55,224 nucleotides of DNA from SZUA-448 sp964602475 (GTDB lineage Bacteria > Bacillota > Clostridia > Lachnospirales > Lachnospiraceae). This document shows, one piece after another, positions 8,953 through 17,492 of the stretch (position 1 is the first letter of the stretch; the number at the start of each line of letters is the position of its first letter). The notes beneath the pieces were generated by a model. It was not told the DNA's origin, searched no databases, and worked only from the letters and a program-made list of their open reading frames with translations. The stretch lies in contig CAZRRN010000017.1 in the NCBI GenBank assembly GCA_964602475.1, positions 1 through 55,224 on the forward strand, in the 5' to 3' direction. Both the position numbers and the translations under genes were made by a program.

Positions 8953-9050
8953 GGTTCTTACCTCCTTAAATACGTATTTCATTCCATCGGCTGTTCTCTA
9001 TGTTCATAAACCGACCATTATCGGAAAACATGCAGTTTCTCAGCCACTGC
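8953..9050 (-). promoter_or_regulatory. Structured rplM 5' leader (candidate L13 autoregulatory leader)
   Basis: Minus-strand leader between the promoter and the rplM Shine-Dalgarno. Outer arms GGCTG and CAGCC enclose CATGTT/GAACAT and an inner CCGA/TCGG pair, giving one long bulged hairpin. L13 leader RNAs that bind L13 and repress the operon are known in other Firmicutes; that this is one is inferred from position and fold. Confidence 0.5.
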
Positions 9051-9054
9051 GAGG

Positions 9055-9084
9055 ATTATAGCAGACTCTGTTTCTTTCTGTCAA
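9055..9084 (-). promoter_or_regulatory. Sigma-A promoter of rplM-rpsI
   Basis: Perfect consensus boxes on the minus strand: TTGACA (9079-9084), 18-base spacer, TATAAT (9055-9060). Confidence 0.88.
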
Positions 9085-9308
9085 CTGTAATTTTGCATAA
9101 TTGTTGAGAAATTTGAAAATATTTTATTTTATATTGTATAATGTCATTTGCCAAATGATATTTTCATGCATTCGTTTTATTTTCGTCTCTGTCTGGTTAT
9201 TCTGCTCCTTTTTTCTGCATAGCCTGTTTCATTTGCATGGCCTGCTTTATCTGCACATCATGTTACATTCAAAAGCATATTATATCTGTGTGACTCATCG
9301 CGTCTTTA

Positions 9309-10067
9309 TCACTTGTTATCCTTTTCACTATCCTCATACCGGATTCCAATCAGTGTCAGACCTTTTGCCGGAGCTGTCGGACCGGCAAGGTTCCGGTCTC
9401 GTGCATCCAGTACTGTTTTCACCCAGGAAGGAGCCTTTGCCCCGATTCCGACCATAAGCAGCGTACCGACAATTATACGAACCATATTATATAAAAATCC
9501 CCCGCCGCAGATCCGAATTGTTACCAGCTGTTCCTGCTGTTCTATTTCGAGACTGTATACGGTCCGAACCGTTGTCTGAACCTGTGCACCCGCAGAACAG
9601 AAGCTTGCATAGTCATGTTCGCCGATCAGGCAGACTGCTGCAGACTGCATAGCATCGATATCGAGCCGGTCATAGACATGATGAGTATAACGACGATTCA
9701 CCGGCTGCGGAAACGGAGCATTCCATATTCGGTATTCATAGGTCTTCCGGCTGCTACAATACCGTGGATGAAATTCCGGTGCAACCTCGCAGGAATCTTG
9801 AACCACAATATCTTCGGGCAGGCTCCGGTTCAATGCATACGAAATCTTCTCTGCCGGAATCCGGGCATCCGTGTCAAAGACAGCAATATTTCCGAGAGCA
9901 TGCACACCGGAATCCGTTCTGCTTGCACCGATTACACAGATATTTTCACAAAGAAGCTTGGAAAGTTCTCTGTTAATAATTTCTTCGACCGTAATTCCAT
10001 TTGGCTGCTGCTGCCATCCGCAGTAGTCCGTCCCGTCATATGCAATTGTAAGCTTGACTCGTTTCAT
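9309..10067 (-). CDS. truA: tRNA pseudouridine(38-40) synthase TruA
   Basis: 252 residues, usual TruA length. TruA isomerises U38-U40 in the tRNA anticodon arm. The start MKRVKLTIAYDGTDYCGWQ is the family N-terminus; the catalytic Asp lies in ASRTDSGVHALG at about residues 48-59, and FLYNMVRIIVGTL near the C-terminus is the second conserved block. In Clostridia truA commonly lies just upstream of rplM-rpsI, often behind the ecf genes; here a pseudogene and a small gene sit in between. The 224 bases after the stop contain only AT-rich sequence and the rplM promoter. Confidence 0.97.
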   Translation of the reverse strand: MKRVKLTIAYDGTDYCGWQQQPNGITVEEIINRELSKLLCENICVIGASRTDSGVHALGNIAVFDTDARIPAEKISYALNRSLPEDIVVQDSCEVAPEFHPRYCSSRKTYEYRIWNAPFPQPVNRRYTHHVYDRLDIDAMQSAAVCLIGEHDYASFCSAGAQVQTTVRTVYSLEIEQQEQLVTIRICGGGFLYNMVRIIVGTLLMVGIGAKAPSWVKTVLDARDRNLAGPTAPAKGLTLIGIRYEDSEKDNK

Positions 10068-10164
10068 GCTTCTCCTTGAAGACCGGTATTCTCACCGGTT
10101 ACATTACTGTTCTGCGTATATTATGATGTTTAGCATTGTTCTCGGGAGAACAAAACAGTACGTT

Positions 10165-11042
10165 TTATGTCTCCGTGTAGTATTTCGCCTGTGCTTCCCA
10201 AAGCTCGCTGTATTTTCCGTTTGATATCTTTACAAGCCGGTCGTGTGTACCTCGCTGTACCAGTGTTCCTCTGTCAAATACTAAAATATCACTTCAGAAC
10301 CGGTAGCTCGCCAGACGGTGTGAAATGTACAATGCCGTCCGATCTCCGATAATTTCATTGAATCTGGTGTAAATCTCACATTCCGCAATCGGATCAAGTG
10401 CTGCAGTCGGTTCATCAAACCCTGCAGCCTTCAAGCATTCCGCTGCGGACTTACGATCATAGTTTACTGCGGCAGCAACGTTTTGTCCAAGAGAAAATGC
10501 AAAAAGCCTGAACTCCTGAAACACGACAGAAAATGCGGAAAGATACTCGTCGTAATTATATTCACGGATGTCGGTTTCATTCAGTAGAATTTCTCCCTCC
10601 GCCGGATCGTACAGACGGCAGAGCTGCTTAATAAAGTTCGATTTTCCGGAACCGTTCTGTCCAACCACTGCAAGGCGTTCTCCGCTCTTCAGTATACAGG
10701 ATACATTTCGCAGCGCAAACTCTTCTGAGTCCGGATAGCGGAACGAAACATTTCGAAACTCAAAGGTATACTCCACTGACTTGCTAATCCTGCGATACAG
10801 GAAATAGCTTACTGCTGTTCCTGCAAGAAGGAACAGCACCAGCCACAGATTCAGTCCGGTCAGGATGGTACTGTATACCGAGAACCCAAGAATGCCGGAA
10901 GCCAGTCCGATCCATGAATAATGTACATTTCCAGCACAGGAAGTACAACCGTAAGCAATGTCTGTATTCCGCACCACATCAAAAGAACAGGCAGGTATTC
11001 CTTCGTACAGCAAAAGTAGTATCTCCTTTTCTCATGTACCAT
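10165..11042 (-). pseudogene. Peptide-exporter type ABC transporter, degraded by several deletions and a stop
   Basis: Pieces of one ABC exporter can be followed on the minus strand. A first membrane segment (MVHEKRRYYFCCTKEYLP..., ending near 10920) is out of frame with the next (GILGFSVYSTILTGLNLW). The rest of the membrane domain is deleted, so RRISK runs straight into the nucleotide-binding domain (FEFRNVSFRYPDSEE). Walker A is GQNGSGKSN with Thr changed to Asn. The segment holding the LSGG-type signature is missing: KAAGF is joined directly to Walker B DEPTAALDP. After SHRLASYRF a TGA (about 10304) interrupts a still recognisable tail SDILVFDRGTLVQRGTHDRL that ends at 10165. An intact exporter would have about 600 residues. 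Confidence 0.85.
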
Positions 11043-11085
11043 GCGCCGGCTTAACAATGCTCTTCTTAAAGGAAAACTTTCCTGT

Positions 11086-11123
11086 GAAAAATAACAGCAG
11101 AACAATGTCATTCATTGTTCTGC
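11086..11123 (-). terminator. Terminator downstream of the YjfB-like gene
   Basis: Perfect 11-base arms GCAGAACAATG and CATTGTTCTGC (11097-11123) with a 5-base loop; on the minus strand a TTATTTTTC tail follows. It lies between the YjfB-like gene and the ABC pseudogene. Confidence 0.7.
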
Positions 11124-11180
11124 CGCTAGCAATATCTTATCGTATAGCTGCTGAAGCAAACTGCTCCTTCTATACATAAA

Positions 11181-11357
11181 CTAGATACGAATATCAATTG
11201 ACTGTCCGAGGTTCGGATTGACTGACTGCTCCATCATCTTTATCAAAGAAGCGCCCATTTCATCAATTGTCTCAAGATTCATATCAAGTACAGCTGTTGA
11301 TGCTTTTGTCAGCAGATCCGCCTGCGATAAGGTCGATGATAATGCTGTAATTTCCAT
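11181..11357 (-). CDS. YjfB-family putative motility protein
   Basis: 58 residues: MEITALSSTLSQADLLTKAS at the N-terminus and MMEQSVNPNLGQSIDIRI at the C-terminus. The start M-(D/E)-I-x-A-L-S and the end (M)MEQSVxPxLGxxIDI are the signature of the small YjfB family, often annotated as putative motility proteins in flagellated Firmicutes; no biochemical role is established. An AGGAAAGGAG ribosome binding site precedes the ATG and a terminator hairpin follows. No flagellar genes are seen in this window. Confidence 0.75.
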   Translation of the reverse strand: MEITALSSTLSQADLLTKASTAVLDMNLETIDEMGASLIKMMEQSVNPNLGQSIDIRI

Positions 11358-11482
11358 AGTGCGCTCCTTTCCTGTTACATGATTTCACTAATTTAACATG
11401 TCTCATGTAATGAATCACTGATGTATGGCTTTATCATATCATACTTTTCCGGGAAATACAATCCCCCGCCTTCTTCTAGGGT

Positions 11483-11686
11483 CTATCCACGAATACACTT
11501 TGTGATTCTCCTTTTGTCTGCATCTGGATTCAGCTGCCATATCCGATCGTCAGGTCGTTCATAGGATTCATAGTCAATGACCTTTGACTGAAACCGGTTC
11601 ATAAGCATCTCAATTTTGTATTTTTGCTTACTGCCGCACGGGTTCTGGTACGATATAAGGCAGGAGAAACTATCGTTTCTATCCAA
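11483..11686 (-). other. Unassigned 67-codon frame, possible gene fragment
   Basis: Open frame overlapping the ecfT stop by a few bases. Translation contains KQKYKIEMLMNRFQSKVID and DDRIWQLNPDADKRRITKCI, which has a protein-like composition but matches no family I recognise. There is no clear Shine-Dalgarno. It may be the tail of a decayed gene or chance. The region 11358-11482 shows nothing else except the ribosome binding site of the YjfB-like gene. Confidence 0.2.
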
Positions 11687-12485
11687 GCCAGATTCTTATG
11701 GCAATGATAACAGCCAGATACCCGGCAAGCACCAGATAAGCAACGATATCCCGTCCTTTGTACTTTAACGGCTTCATCTTGGTTCTTCCCTTGCCGCCGT
11801 GGTAACAGCGTACTTCCATTGCCATTGCAAGATCACCTGCTCTCCGGAATGCTGACACAAAGAGCGGTACCAGTATTGGAATCAGAGCTTTTGCACGTTT
11901 CAGCAGTCCTCCGGTCTCAAAATCCGCGCCTCTCGCCTGCTGCGCCTTCATAATCTTATCGGTCTCTTCAAGAAGAATCGGAATAAACCGAAGGGCAATC
12001 GACATCATCATTGCAACTTCATGAACCGGTACCCGGAACAGCTTCAGCGGCGAAAACAGGCGTTCCATTCCGTCTGTCAGCATATTCGGTGTTGTGGTAA
12101 AGGTCATCAGCGAGGAGCCAATAATCAGCATGGTCAGTCGGATTCCCATGAAGCCGGCAAGCAAAAGTCCTTCTTTATATACATGAACAAATTTCCATTG
12201 AATTAAGGGTGTCTCTCCGGTCGTCAGAAAAATATTAAAAACCACCGTAAAAAGCAGCAGCATGACCACCGCTTTCAGTCCACGGACAATATAATTAAAC
12301 GGAACCTTGGATATACGAATACATCCGAACAGTAAAATCAGTGCCGGAATATAACCCCAGAAGCTGTCGAACAGAAATAACGAGACCAGAAAAACGAGGG
12401 TGCCTGTGAGCTTAACCCTCGGATCGAGACGATGTAGAATTGATTCAGCCGGGTAATACTGTCCGATTGTAATGTCCCTTATCAT
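11679..12485 (-). CDS. ecfT: Energy-coupling factor transporter membrane protein EcfT
   Basis: 268 residues with several hydrophobic segments (PRVKLTGTLVFLVSLFLF, GLKAVVMLLLFTVVFNIFL and others). The two coupling-helix motifs that contact the ATPases are visible: QQARGADFE and MAMEVRCYHGG (Ala-Arg-Gly and Arg-Cys in place of the second ARG). EcfT joins the EcfA1/A2 ATPases to interchangeable substrate-binding S-components for vitamins and metals. It lies 35 bases after ecfA2 in the usual ecfA1-ecfA2-ecfT order behind the alpha ribosomal operon. No S-component gene is in the window, as expected for a group II ECF system. Confidence 0.95.
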   Translation of the reverse strand: MIRDITIGQYYPAESILHRLDPRVKLTGTLVFLVSLFLFDSFWGYIPALILLFGCIRISKVPFNYIVRGLKAVVMLLLFTVVFNIFLTTGETPLIQWKFVHVYKEGLLLAGFMGIRLTMLIIGSSLMTFTTTPNMLTDGMERLFSPLKLFRVPVHEVAMMMSIALRFIPILLEETDKIMKAQQARGADFETGGLLKRAKALIPILVPLFVSAFRRAGDLAMAMEVRCYHGGKGRTKMKPLKYKGRDIVAYLVLAGYLAVIIAIRIWLG

Positions 12486-12520
12486 AGCTGTTCCTCTGTC
12501 CTATTCATATCTTCCTGTCT

Positions 12521-13369
12521 TTATGCATTCCATACACGCCATAGTTCTTCCGTAGCTTCCGCAACTGTGATTGCGTCAGTGCTGACCGGAATACCTCGCT
12601 TCTTCAGATCTTTCATAATATAGGTTGCCTGCGGCGCTGCAAGCCCAATCGCTTCAAGCTCCTTCGCGTAACAGAATACCTTTTTTGGCGTATCGTCAAG
12701 TACTATCTCCCCGTCGTTCATGACAATAATCCGTTCCACATATTTTGCAACATCCTCCATGCTGTGGGAAACCAAAATGACTGTAATCTCATTTTCCCTG
12801 TGAATCTTTGCAATCTGGTCAAGAATCTCGTCTCGTCCTTTCGGATCCAGCCCTGCAGTAGGCTCATCAAGAATCAGTACCTCCGGTTTCATTGCCAGAA
12901 CACCTGCAATTGCCACGCGCCGCTTCTGTCCGCCTGAAAGCTCGAAAGGAGAAACATCCAACAGATCCTCTCCGATTCCAACCATCTTTAAAGCTTCAAA
13001 GGAGCGATACTGTATCTCAAGTGGTTCCAGTCCAAGGTTACGAGGACCAAATTCTACATCCTTTAGTACACTTGTTTCAAACAGCTGATGCTCGGGATAT
13101 TGAAATACCAGTCCTACTTTACTGCGTAATTTCTTCATGGAAAAGTCTTTGTCATAGATGTCTTCACCATTGAAATACACCGTCCCACTGCTTGCTTTGA
13201 TTAAACCATTGAGATGCTGAATCAGTGTAGATTTTCCAGAGCCGGTATGCCCAATCAGTCCAATGAACTGACTGTCGTTAAGGACAAGACTGATATCCTT
13301 CAGTGCCTTTTTTGCATATGTCGTATCAGGGGCATATTCATAGGTTATATGATCCAGTATGATTGGCAT
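12521..13369 (-). CDS. ecfA2: Energy-coupling factor transporter ATPase EcfA2
   Basis: 282 residues. Walker A GHTGSGKST (about residue 40), Q-loop FQYPEHQLFE, signature LSGGQKRRVAIAG, Walker B VLILDEPTAGLDP and switch His in VSHSMEDV are all intact. The FQYPEHQLFE form of the Q-loop and the GRDEI box after Walker B are typical of EcfA2. It powers uptake with EcfA1 and EcfT. It is 112 bases downstream of ecfA1 and 35 bases upstream of ecfT; the three form one operon. Confidence 0.96.
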   Translation of the reverse strand: MPIILDHITYEYAPDTTYAKKALKDISLVLNDSQFIGLIGHTGSGKSTLIQHLNGLIKASSGTVYFNGEDIYDKDFSMKKLRSKVGLVFQYPEHQLFETSVLKDVEFGPRNLGLEPLEIQYRSFEALKMVGIGEDLLDVSPFELSGGQKRRVAIAGVLAMKPEVLILDEPTAGLDPKGRDEILDQIAKIHRENEITVILVSHSMEDVAKYVERIIVMNDGEIVLDDTPKKVFCYAKELEAIGLAAPQATYIMKDLKKRGIPVSTDAITVAEATEELWRVWNA

Positions 13370-13481
13370 TCCATGCTCTCCTTTCCGGTCTAGCCTGTTA
13401 TTTCGGTTTTTATTATTTTCGTTTTCAAAATATGAATTACATCACACAGCGCTTCCGAATATTATATCTGACGGTTCTGCG

Positions 13482-14339
13482 TCATTTTCTTAAGTTATAT
13501 ATTTTTGCAAATTCGTCTGCAAATTCATCTGCAGTCAGAATGTCTCCGCGAATCGGTAGCCCTTTCAGCCGAAGCTCATAGGCCAGCTGTGTTGCCTGGG
13601 GTACATCAAGGCGGTACTCCTTCAGTCGTTCTACCTGACGAAATATTTCTCTTGGAGTTCCCTGCATGACAATTTTCCCGTTGTCCATAACAAACACACG
13701 GTTTGCTTTTGTTACTTCATCCATATAGTGTGTAATCAGGATCACCGTAACGTGCTCCTTTTGATTCAGCTCATGTGCAGTCGAAAGCACCTCCCGCCGT
13801 CCGACAGGGTCAAGCATCGCTGTTGGTTCATCAAGCACAATACATTTCGGTTTCATCGCCATGATTCCGGCAATCGCCACTCTCTGTTTCTGACCTCCGG
13901 AAAGTTTATTCGGTGAATGATAGCGATATTCAAGCATTCCAACGGATTTCAGACAAGCATCGACCCGTGCCCAGATTTCATCGGTTGGCACACCGATGTT
14001 CTCCGGTCCGAAACCGACATCCTCTTCAACCACCGTACCGATGATCTGGTTGTCTGGATTCTGAAATACCATGCCCGCAGTCTGCCTGATCTGCAGCAGT
14101 TTGTCCTCATCTGTAGTATTCATACCATCAACCCACACGCTTCCCTCTGTGGGAAGAAGGATTGCATTGATGTGCTTTGCAAGCGTTGATTTGCCGGAGC
14201 CGTTATGCCCGAGAATTGCAATAAAATCACCCTGCTGCACCTTCAGATCAACCCCATCCAACGCACGCGTGACTCCTTCTACCGCACCCTCTTCGTCTCT
14301 GCGAATATAATCAAAACTTACTTTCTTAGCCTCTATCAT
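13482..14339 (-). CDS. ecfA1: Energy-coupling factor transporter ATPase EcfA1
   Basis: 285 residues from the ATG at 14339 (MIEAKKVSFDYIRRDEEG), chosen because GGAGG lies 6 bases upstream; the frame extends further upstream without such a site. Walker A GHNGSGKST, Q-loop FQNPDNQIIGTVVEEDVGFG, LSGGQKQRVAIAG, CIVLDEPTAMLDP and the switch His in ITHYMDEV are intact. QNPDNQ identifies EcfA1. Upstream, TTGCGT and TAAAAT with 17-base spacing overlap the alpha-operon terminator and could form a weak promoter for the ecf operon. Confidence 0.96.
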   Translation of the reverse strand: MIEAKKVSFDYIRRDEEGAVEGVTRALDGVDLKVQQGDFIAILGHNGSGKSTLAKHINAILLPTEGSVWVDGMNTTDEDKLLQIRQTAGMVFQNPDNQIIGTVVEEDVGFGPENIGVPTDEIWARVDACLKSVGMLEYRYHSPNKLSGGQKQRVAIAGIMAMKPKCIVLDEPTAMLDPVGRREVLSTAHELNQKEHVTVILITHYMDEVTKANRVFVMDNGKIVMQGTPREIFRQVERLKEYRLDVPQATQLAYELRLKGLPIRGDILTADEFADEFAKIYNLRK

Positions 14340-14427
14340 AGCTGCCTCCATGCAGTGATCGATTACAGGAGCCGTAAATTGCTGCAGAATAGGAACCACA
14401 AATTTACCGGCACGAATTGATTTTAGC

Positions 14428-14456
14428 AAAAAAGGCTGCATTACGCAACCTTTTTA
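14428..14456 (-). terminator. Terminator of the alpha operon (after rplQ)
   Basis: On the minus strand AAAAAGGTTGC and GCAGCCTTTTTT form the stem around a GTAAT loop, ending in a T tract. It lies about 40 bases after the rplQ stop. Confidence 0.75.
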
Positions 14457-14497
14457 CTGTGTATATCATGCCTTGCGGCATAACACTTCATCTTCAA

Positions 14498-15034
14498 TTA
14501 GACGAGCTCAATCAGTACAAGCAATGCTGCATCACCTTTACGCTGCTTGATTTTAACAATTCTTGTATATCCACCGTTACGACTCGCATACTTCGGAGCA
14601 ATCTCATCAAACAGTTTGTTTGTAACGCTGATTGTCTTTGTATGACTCTTTTTACCGGCTGCTTCTGTCGGAACTTCGGTAATCGGATATAAGAATTTTT
14701 CAAACTGACGTCTTGCATGAAGTCTGGAAGGCGAATCCTTCTTGATTGTTTTCTCAACTTCATCAAATACTGTAACTTTCTTGCCGTTAACGACTTCTTT
14801 CACTCTCTTGTTGTCTTTATCCTTGCGGGCAACCTTAGCGGTTACGGTAACGGTCTCGTAATTGTCTCTTTCCTTTACAGCAAGAGCAATCATGCTCTCA
14901 GCGATTCTGCGGATTTCTTTCGCTTTTGATTCCGTAGTTTCGATTTTGCCATGGTATAAGAGATTCGTAACCTGGTTTCTCAACAATGCTTTTCTCTGAC
15001 TTGAAGTTCTTCCAAGTTTTCTATAGCCTGCCAT
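14498..15034 (-). CDS. rplQ: 50S ribosomal protein L17
   Basis: 178 residues against about 120-127 in E. coli or Bacillus. N-terminus MAGYRKLGRTSSQRKALLRN and C-terminal GGYTRIVKIKQRKGDAALL are canonical. The extra ~50 residues form a charged insertion in the middle (around KVARKDKDNKRVKEVVNGKK), which I recognise as common in Lachnospiraceae L17 rather than a fusion. L17 lines the polypeptide exit region. It follows rpoA by 29 bases as last gene of the alpha operon. Confidence 0.97.
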   Translation of the reverse strand: MAGYRKLGRTSSQRKALLRNQVTNLLYHGKIETTESKAKEIRRIAESMIALAVKERDNYETVTVTAKVARKDKDNKRVKEVVNGKKVTVFDEVEKTIKKDSPSRLHARRQFEKFLYPITEVPTEAAGKKSHTKTISVTNKLFDEIAPKYASRNGGYTRIVKIKQRKGDAALLVLIELV

Positions 15035-15063
15035 GTCATTTCCTCCTAAATATTTTTCCGGTT

Positions 15064-16026
15064 TTATTCATCACCGATGTTCAGTGATAAGCCGAGTTCC
15101 TTCAGCTTGGCGAGTACTTCCTCCAGAGACTTACGACCAAGGTTACGAACCTTCATCATATCCTCCGAAGTACGCGTCGTTAATTCTTCTACCGTGTTGA
15201 TTCCCGCTCTCTTCAGGCAGTTATAAGAACGAACAGAAAGCTCCAGTTCATCGATGTTCATCTCAAGAGCCTTAATTTTCTCATTACGATCCTTCTCGTC
15301 TACCATGATTTCTGCAGTTTTTGCATTCTCTGACAGATCAATAAAGGAATTCAGATGCTCGCTCAATACCTTTGCTGCAAGACTGACTGCTTCATCCGGA
15401 GCCAGGGTTCCGTTTGTGAAGACATCAAGCGTAAGCTTATCAAAATCGGTAATCTGACCGACACGGGTATTCTCTACGGTCAGATTCACGCGTTCTACCG
15501 GCGTATAGATCGAGTCAATCGGAATTACACCAATCGGTAAATCCGCACTCTTGTTCTTCTCTGCGCTGACATAACCACGGCCTCTGGTAATCGTAAGCTC
15601 CATATAGAGCCTGCAGTCAGGACCGCCATTTAAGGTAGCAATAACTAATTCAGGATTCAGAATCTCGATATCAGGATCAGCCTGAATGTTGGCTGCCGTA
15701 ACAACTCCTTCACCCTCGAATTCAATGTATGCAATTTTAGCTTCGTTTGTCTCGCTTGTATTCTTAATCGCCAAGCTTTTGATATTCATGATGATTTCCG
15801 TAACATCTTCTTTAACGCCAGAAATACCACTGAATTCATGAACAACGCCATCTATCTTGACTTGACTGACCGCTGCGCCCGGTAAGGATGAAAGCATAAT
15901 TCTTCTTAAGGAATTACCTAATGTCGTGCCATACCCTCTTTCGAGTGGTTCGACAATAAAACGTCCGAATTTCTTGTCTTCTGAAATTTCCGCTATCTCA
16001 ATCTTAGGCTTTTCAAAATCAAACAC
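15064..16026 (-). CDS. rpoA: RNA polymerase alpha subunit
   Basis: 320 residues. The N-terminal dimerisation domain includes GYGTTLGNSLRRIMLSSLPG; the C-terminal domain that binds UP elements and activators ends VRNLGRKSLEEVLAKLKELG. Both domains and the linker are present. It lies between rpsD and rplQ, the conserved alpha-operon position, which ties polymerase supply to ribosomal protein synthesis. Confidence 0.98.
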   Translation of the reverse strand: MFDFEKPKIEIAEISEDKKFGRFIVEPLERGYGTTLGNSLRRIMLSSLPGAAVSQVKIDGVVHEFSGISGVKEDVTEIIMNIKSLAIKNTSETNEAKIAYIEFEGEGVVTAANIQADPDIEILNPELVIATLNGGPDCRLYMELTITRGRGYVSAEKNKSADLPIGVIPIDSIYTPVERVNLTVENTRVGQITDFDKLTLDVFTNGTLAPDEAVSLAAKVLSEHLNSFIDLSENAKTAEIMVDEKDRNEKIKALEMNIDELELSVRSYNCLKRAGINTVEELTTRTSEDMMKVRNLGRKSLEEVLAKLKELGLSLNIGDE

Positions 16027-16063
16027 TGTGGACCCTCCTTACGGTTTTTATGTTTGCTGTTAA

Positions 16064-16660
16064 TTATTTGGAATACAACTCGACAATCAGCATTTCATTG
16101 ACAGGTACATCGATCTGCTCTCTGGTCGGCACTTCCTTCACGGTTCCGGTCAGATTCTCATGATCTGCCTCAAGCCATGCCGGTATTGCTCTAGCTCCGG
16201 TTACTTCAAGAATATCCTTGTATCTCTGTGCTGATTTGCATTTTTCCTTAATGGAAATGACATCGCCGACTTTAACTTTATAAGAAGGAATGTTTACACA
16301 TTTACCGTTTACAAGTACATGTCTGTGATCGACGATCTGTCTTGCTTCTGTTCTGGTTCTTCCATATCCGAGACGGAACATTACATTGTCAAGTCTCAGT
16401 TCAAGAAGAATCATCATGTTCTCACCGGTTGTACCGTATTTTAATTTCTTTGCTTTTTCAAAGTTATTATAGAACGGTTTTTCAAGAACACCGTAAATAA
16501 ATTTTGCTTTCTGCTTTTCTCTTAACTGTGTACCGTATTCACTTACTTTCTTGCCTGCACGGGCGAAGTTACGGTTCGATTTCTTATCAATGCCGATTAC
16601 CATCGGTTCAATTCCGAGAGAACGGCATTTCTTCAAAACAGGACTCATGTCTCTAGCCAT
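16064..16660 (-). CDS. rpsD: 30S ribosomal protein S4
   Basis: 198 residues, usual length. Starts MARDMSPVLKKCRSLGIEP; the S4 RNA-binding domain is at about residues 88-150 with LDNVMFRLGYGRTRTEARQI and HVLVNGKCVNIPSYKV. The N-terminal segment lacks the CxxC zinc knuckle of some S4 proteins, so it is the C-minus form. S4 starts 30S assembly and in other bacteria represses the alpha operon. Between rpsK and rpoA. Confidence 0.97.
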   Translation of the reverse strand: MARDMSPVLKKCRSLGIEPMVIGIDKKSNRNFARAGKKVSEYGTQLREKQKAKFIYGVLEKPFYNNFEKAKKLKYGTTGENMMILLELRLDNVMFRLGYGRTRTEARQIVDHRHVLVNGKCVNIPSYKVKVGDVISIKEKCKSAQRYKDILEVTGARAIPAWLEADHENLTGTVKEVPTREQIDVPVNEMLIVELYSK

Positions 16661-16684
16661 TTTAATTTACCCTCCTATTCGTAA

Positions 16685-17089
16685 TCAGACTCTTCTGCGT
16701 TTGGGCGGTCTGCAGCCATTGTGAGGAACCGGAGTTACATCCTTAATACTGGTAACTTCGATACCACATGCCTGAAGTGCACGGATTGCAGCTTCACGGC
16801 CTGAACCGGGTCCCTTTACCATTACATCAACGGAGCGGAGTCCGTGAGGTACTGCTGCTTTTGCAGCTGTCTCAGCTGCCATCTGCGCAGCATAAGGTGT
16901 GGATTTTCTGGAGCCTCTGAATCCAAGTCCGCCCGCACTTGCCCATGAAATTGCATTTCCCTGGGCGTCTGTCAGGGTAACAATTGTATTATTAAAAGAT
17001 GACTGAATATGTGCCTGTCCGCGATCAATATTTTTCTTTACGCGCTTCTTTGTCACTTTTTTAGCAGCGGATGCTTTTGTGCTAGCCAT
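16685..17089 (-). CDS. rpsK: 30S ribosomal protein S11
   Basis: 134 residues. AHIQSSFNNTIVTLTDAQGN and the C-terminal IKDVTPVPHNGCRPPKRRRV are the family signatures. S11 forms the platform near the E-site with S7. It lies 34 bases downstream of rpsM and 24 upstream of rpsD. Confidence 0.98.
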   Translation of the reverse strand: MASTKASAAKKVTKKRVKKNIDRGQAHIQSSFNNTIVTLTDAQGNAISWASAGGLGFRGSRKSTPYAAQMAAETAAKAAVPHGLRSVDVMVKGPGSGREAAIRALQACGIEVTSIKDVTPVPHNGCRPPKRRRV

Positions 17090-17123
17090 TATGAAACCTC
17101 CTAATTAATTACTGTGACGTGAA

Positions 17124-17492
17124 TTATTTTTTCTTATTAGCAACCGTACGCTTCGGACCTTTTCTGGTTCTTGCGTTAGTCTTGGTCTTCTGTCCACGAA
17201 CAGGAAGTCCTTTTCTGTGGCGAATGCCTCTATAGCATCCGATTTCCTGCAGTCTCTTGATATTCAAAGCGATTTCTCTTCGAAGATCACCTTCTACCTG
17301 AGTCGTTGAATCGATGACATCACGAATTCTTCCGACTTCATCATCTGTCAAATCTCTGACACGTGTATCGGGATTCACTTTCGCTTGTTCAAGAATGCGG
17401 TTTGAGCTTACTCTACCAATACCATAGATATAAGTAAGTCCGATTTCTACACGTTTCTCTCTTGGTAAATCTACACCACTGATACGAGCCAT
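17124..17492 (-). CDS. rpsM: 30S ribosomal protein S13
   Basis: 122 residues, MARISGVDLPREKRVEIGLT at the start and GLPVRGQKTKTNARTRKGP near the end, both canonical. S13 contacts the P-site tRNA and bridges to 50S. An unusually long spacer of about 430 bases separates it from rpmJ; the usual distance in this operon is a few tens of bases. Confidence 0.98.
   Translation of the reverse strand: MARISGVDLPREKRVEIGLTYIYGIGRVSSNRILEQAKVNPDTRVRDLTDDEVGRIRDVIDSTTQVEGDLRREIALNIKRLQEIGCYRGIRHRKGLPVRGQKTKTNARTRKGPKRTVANKKK

Noticed and set aside
10296..10312. Selenocysteine at the TGA in the ABC gene
   Set aside because: The codon stands where a Cys TGC would fit, but the gene also lacks its signature motif and most of its membrane domain, so it is plainly a pseudogene; no SECIS-like hairpin was noticed.
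11679..14339. ECF transporter as an incomplete system
   Set aside because: Lack of an S-component nearby is normal for group II ECF modules behind the alpha operon.
14498..15034. L17 of 178 residues as a novel fusion
   Set aside because: The central insertion is common in Lachnospiraceae L17.
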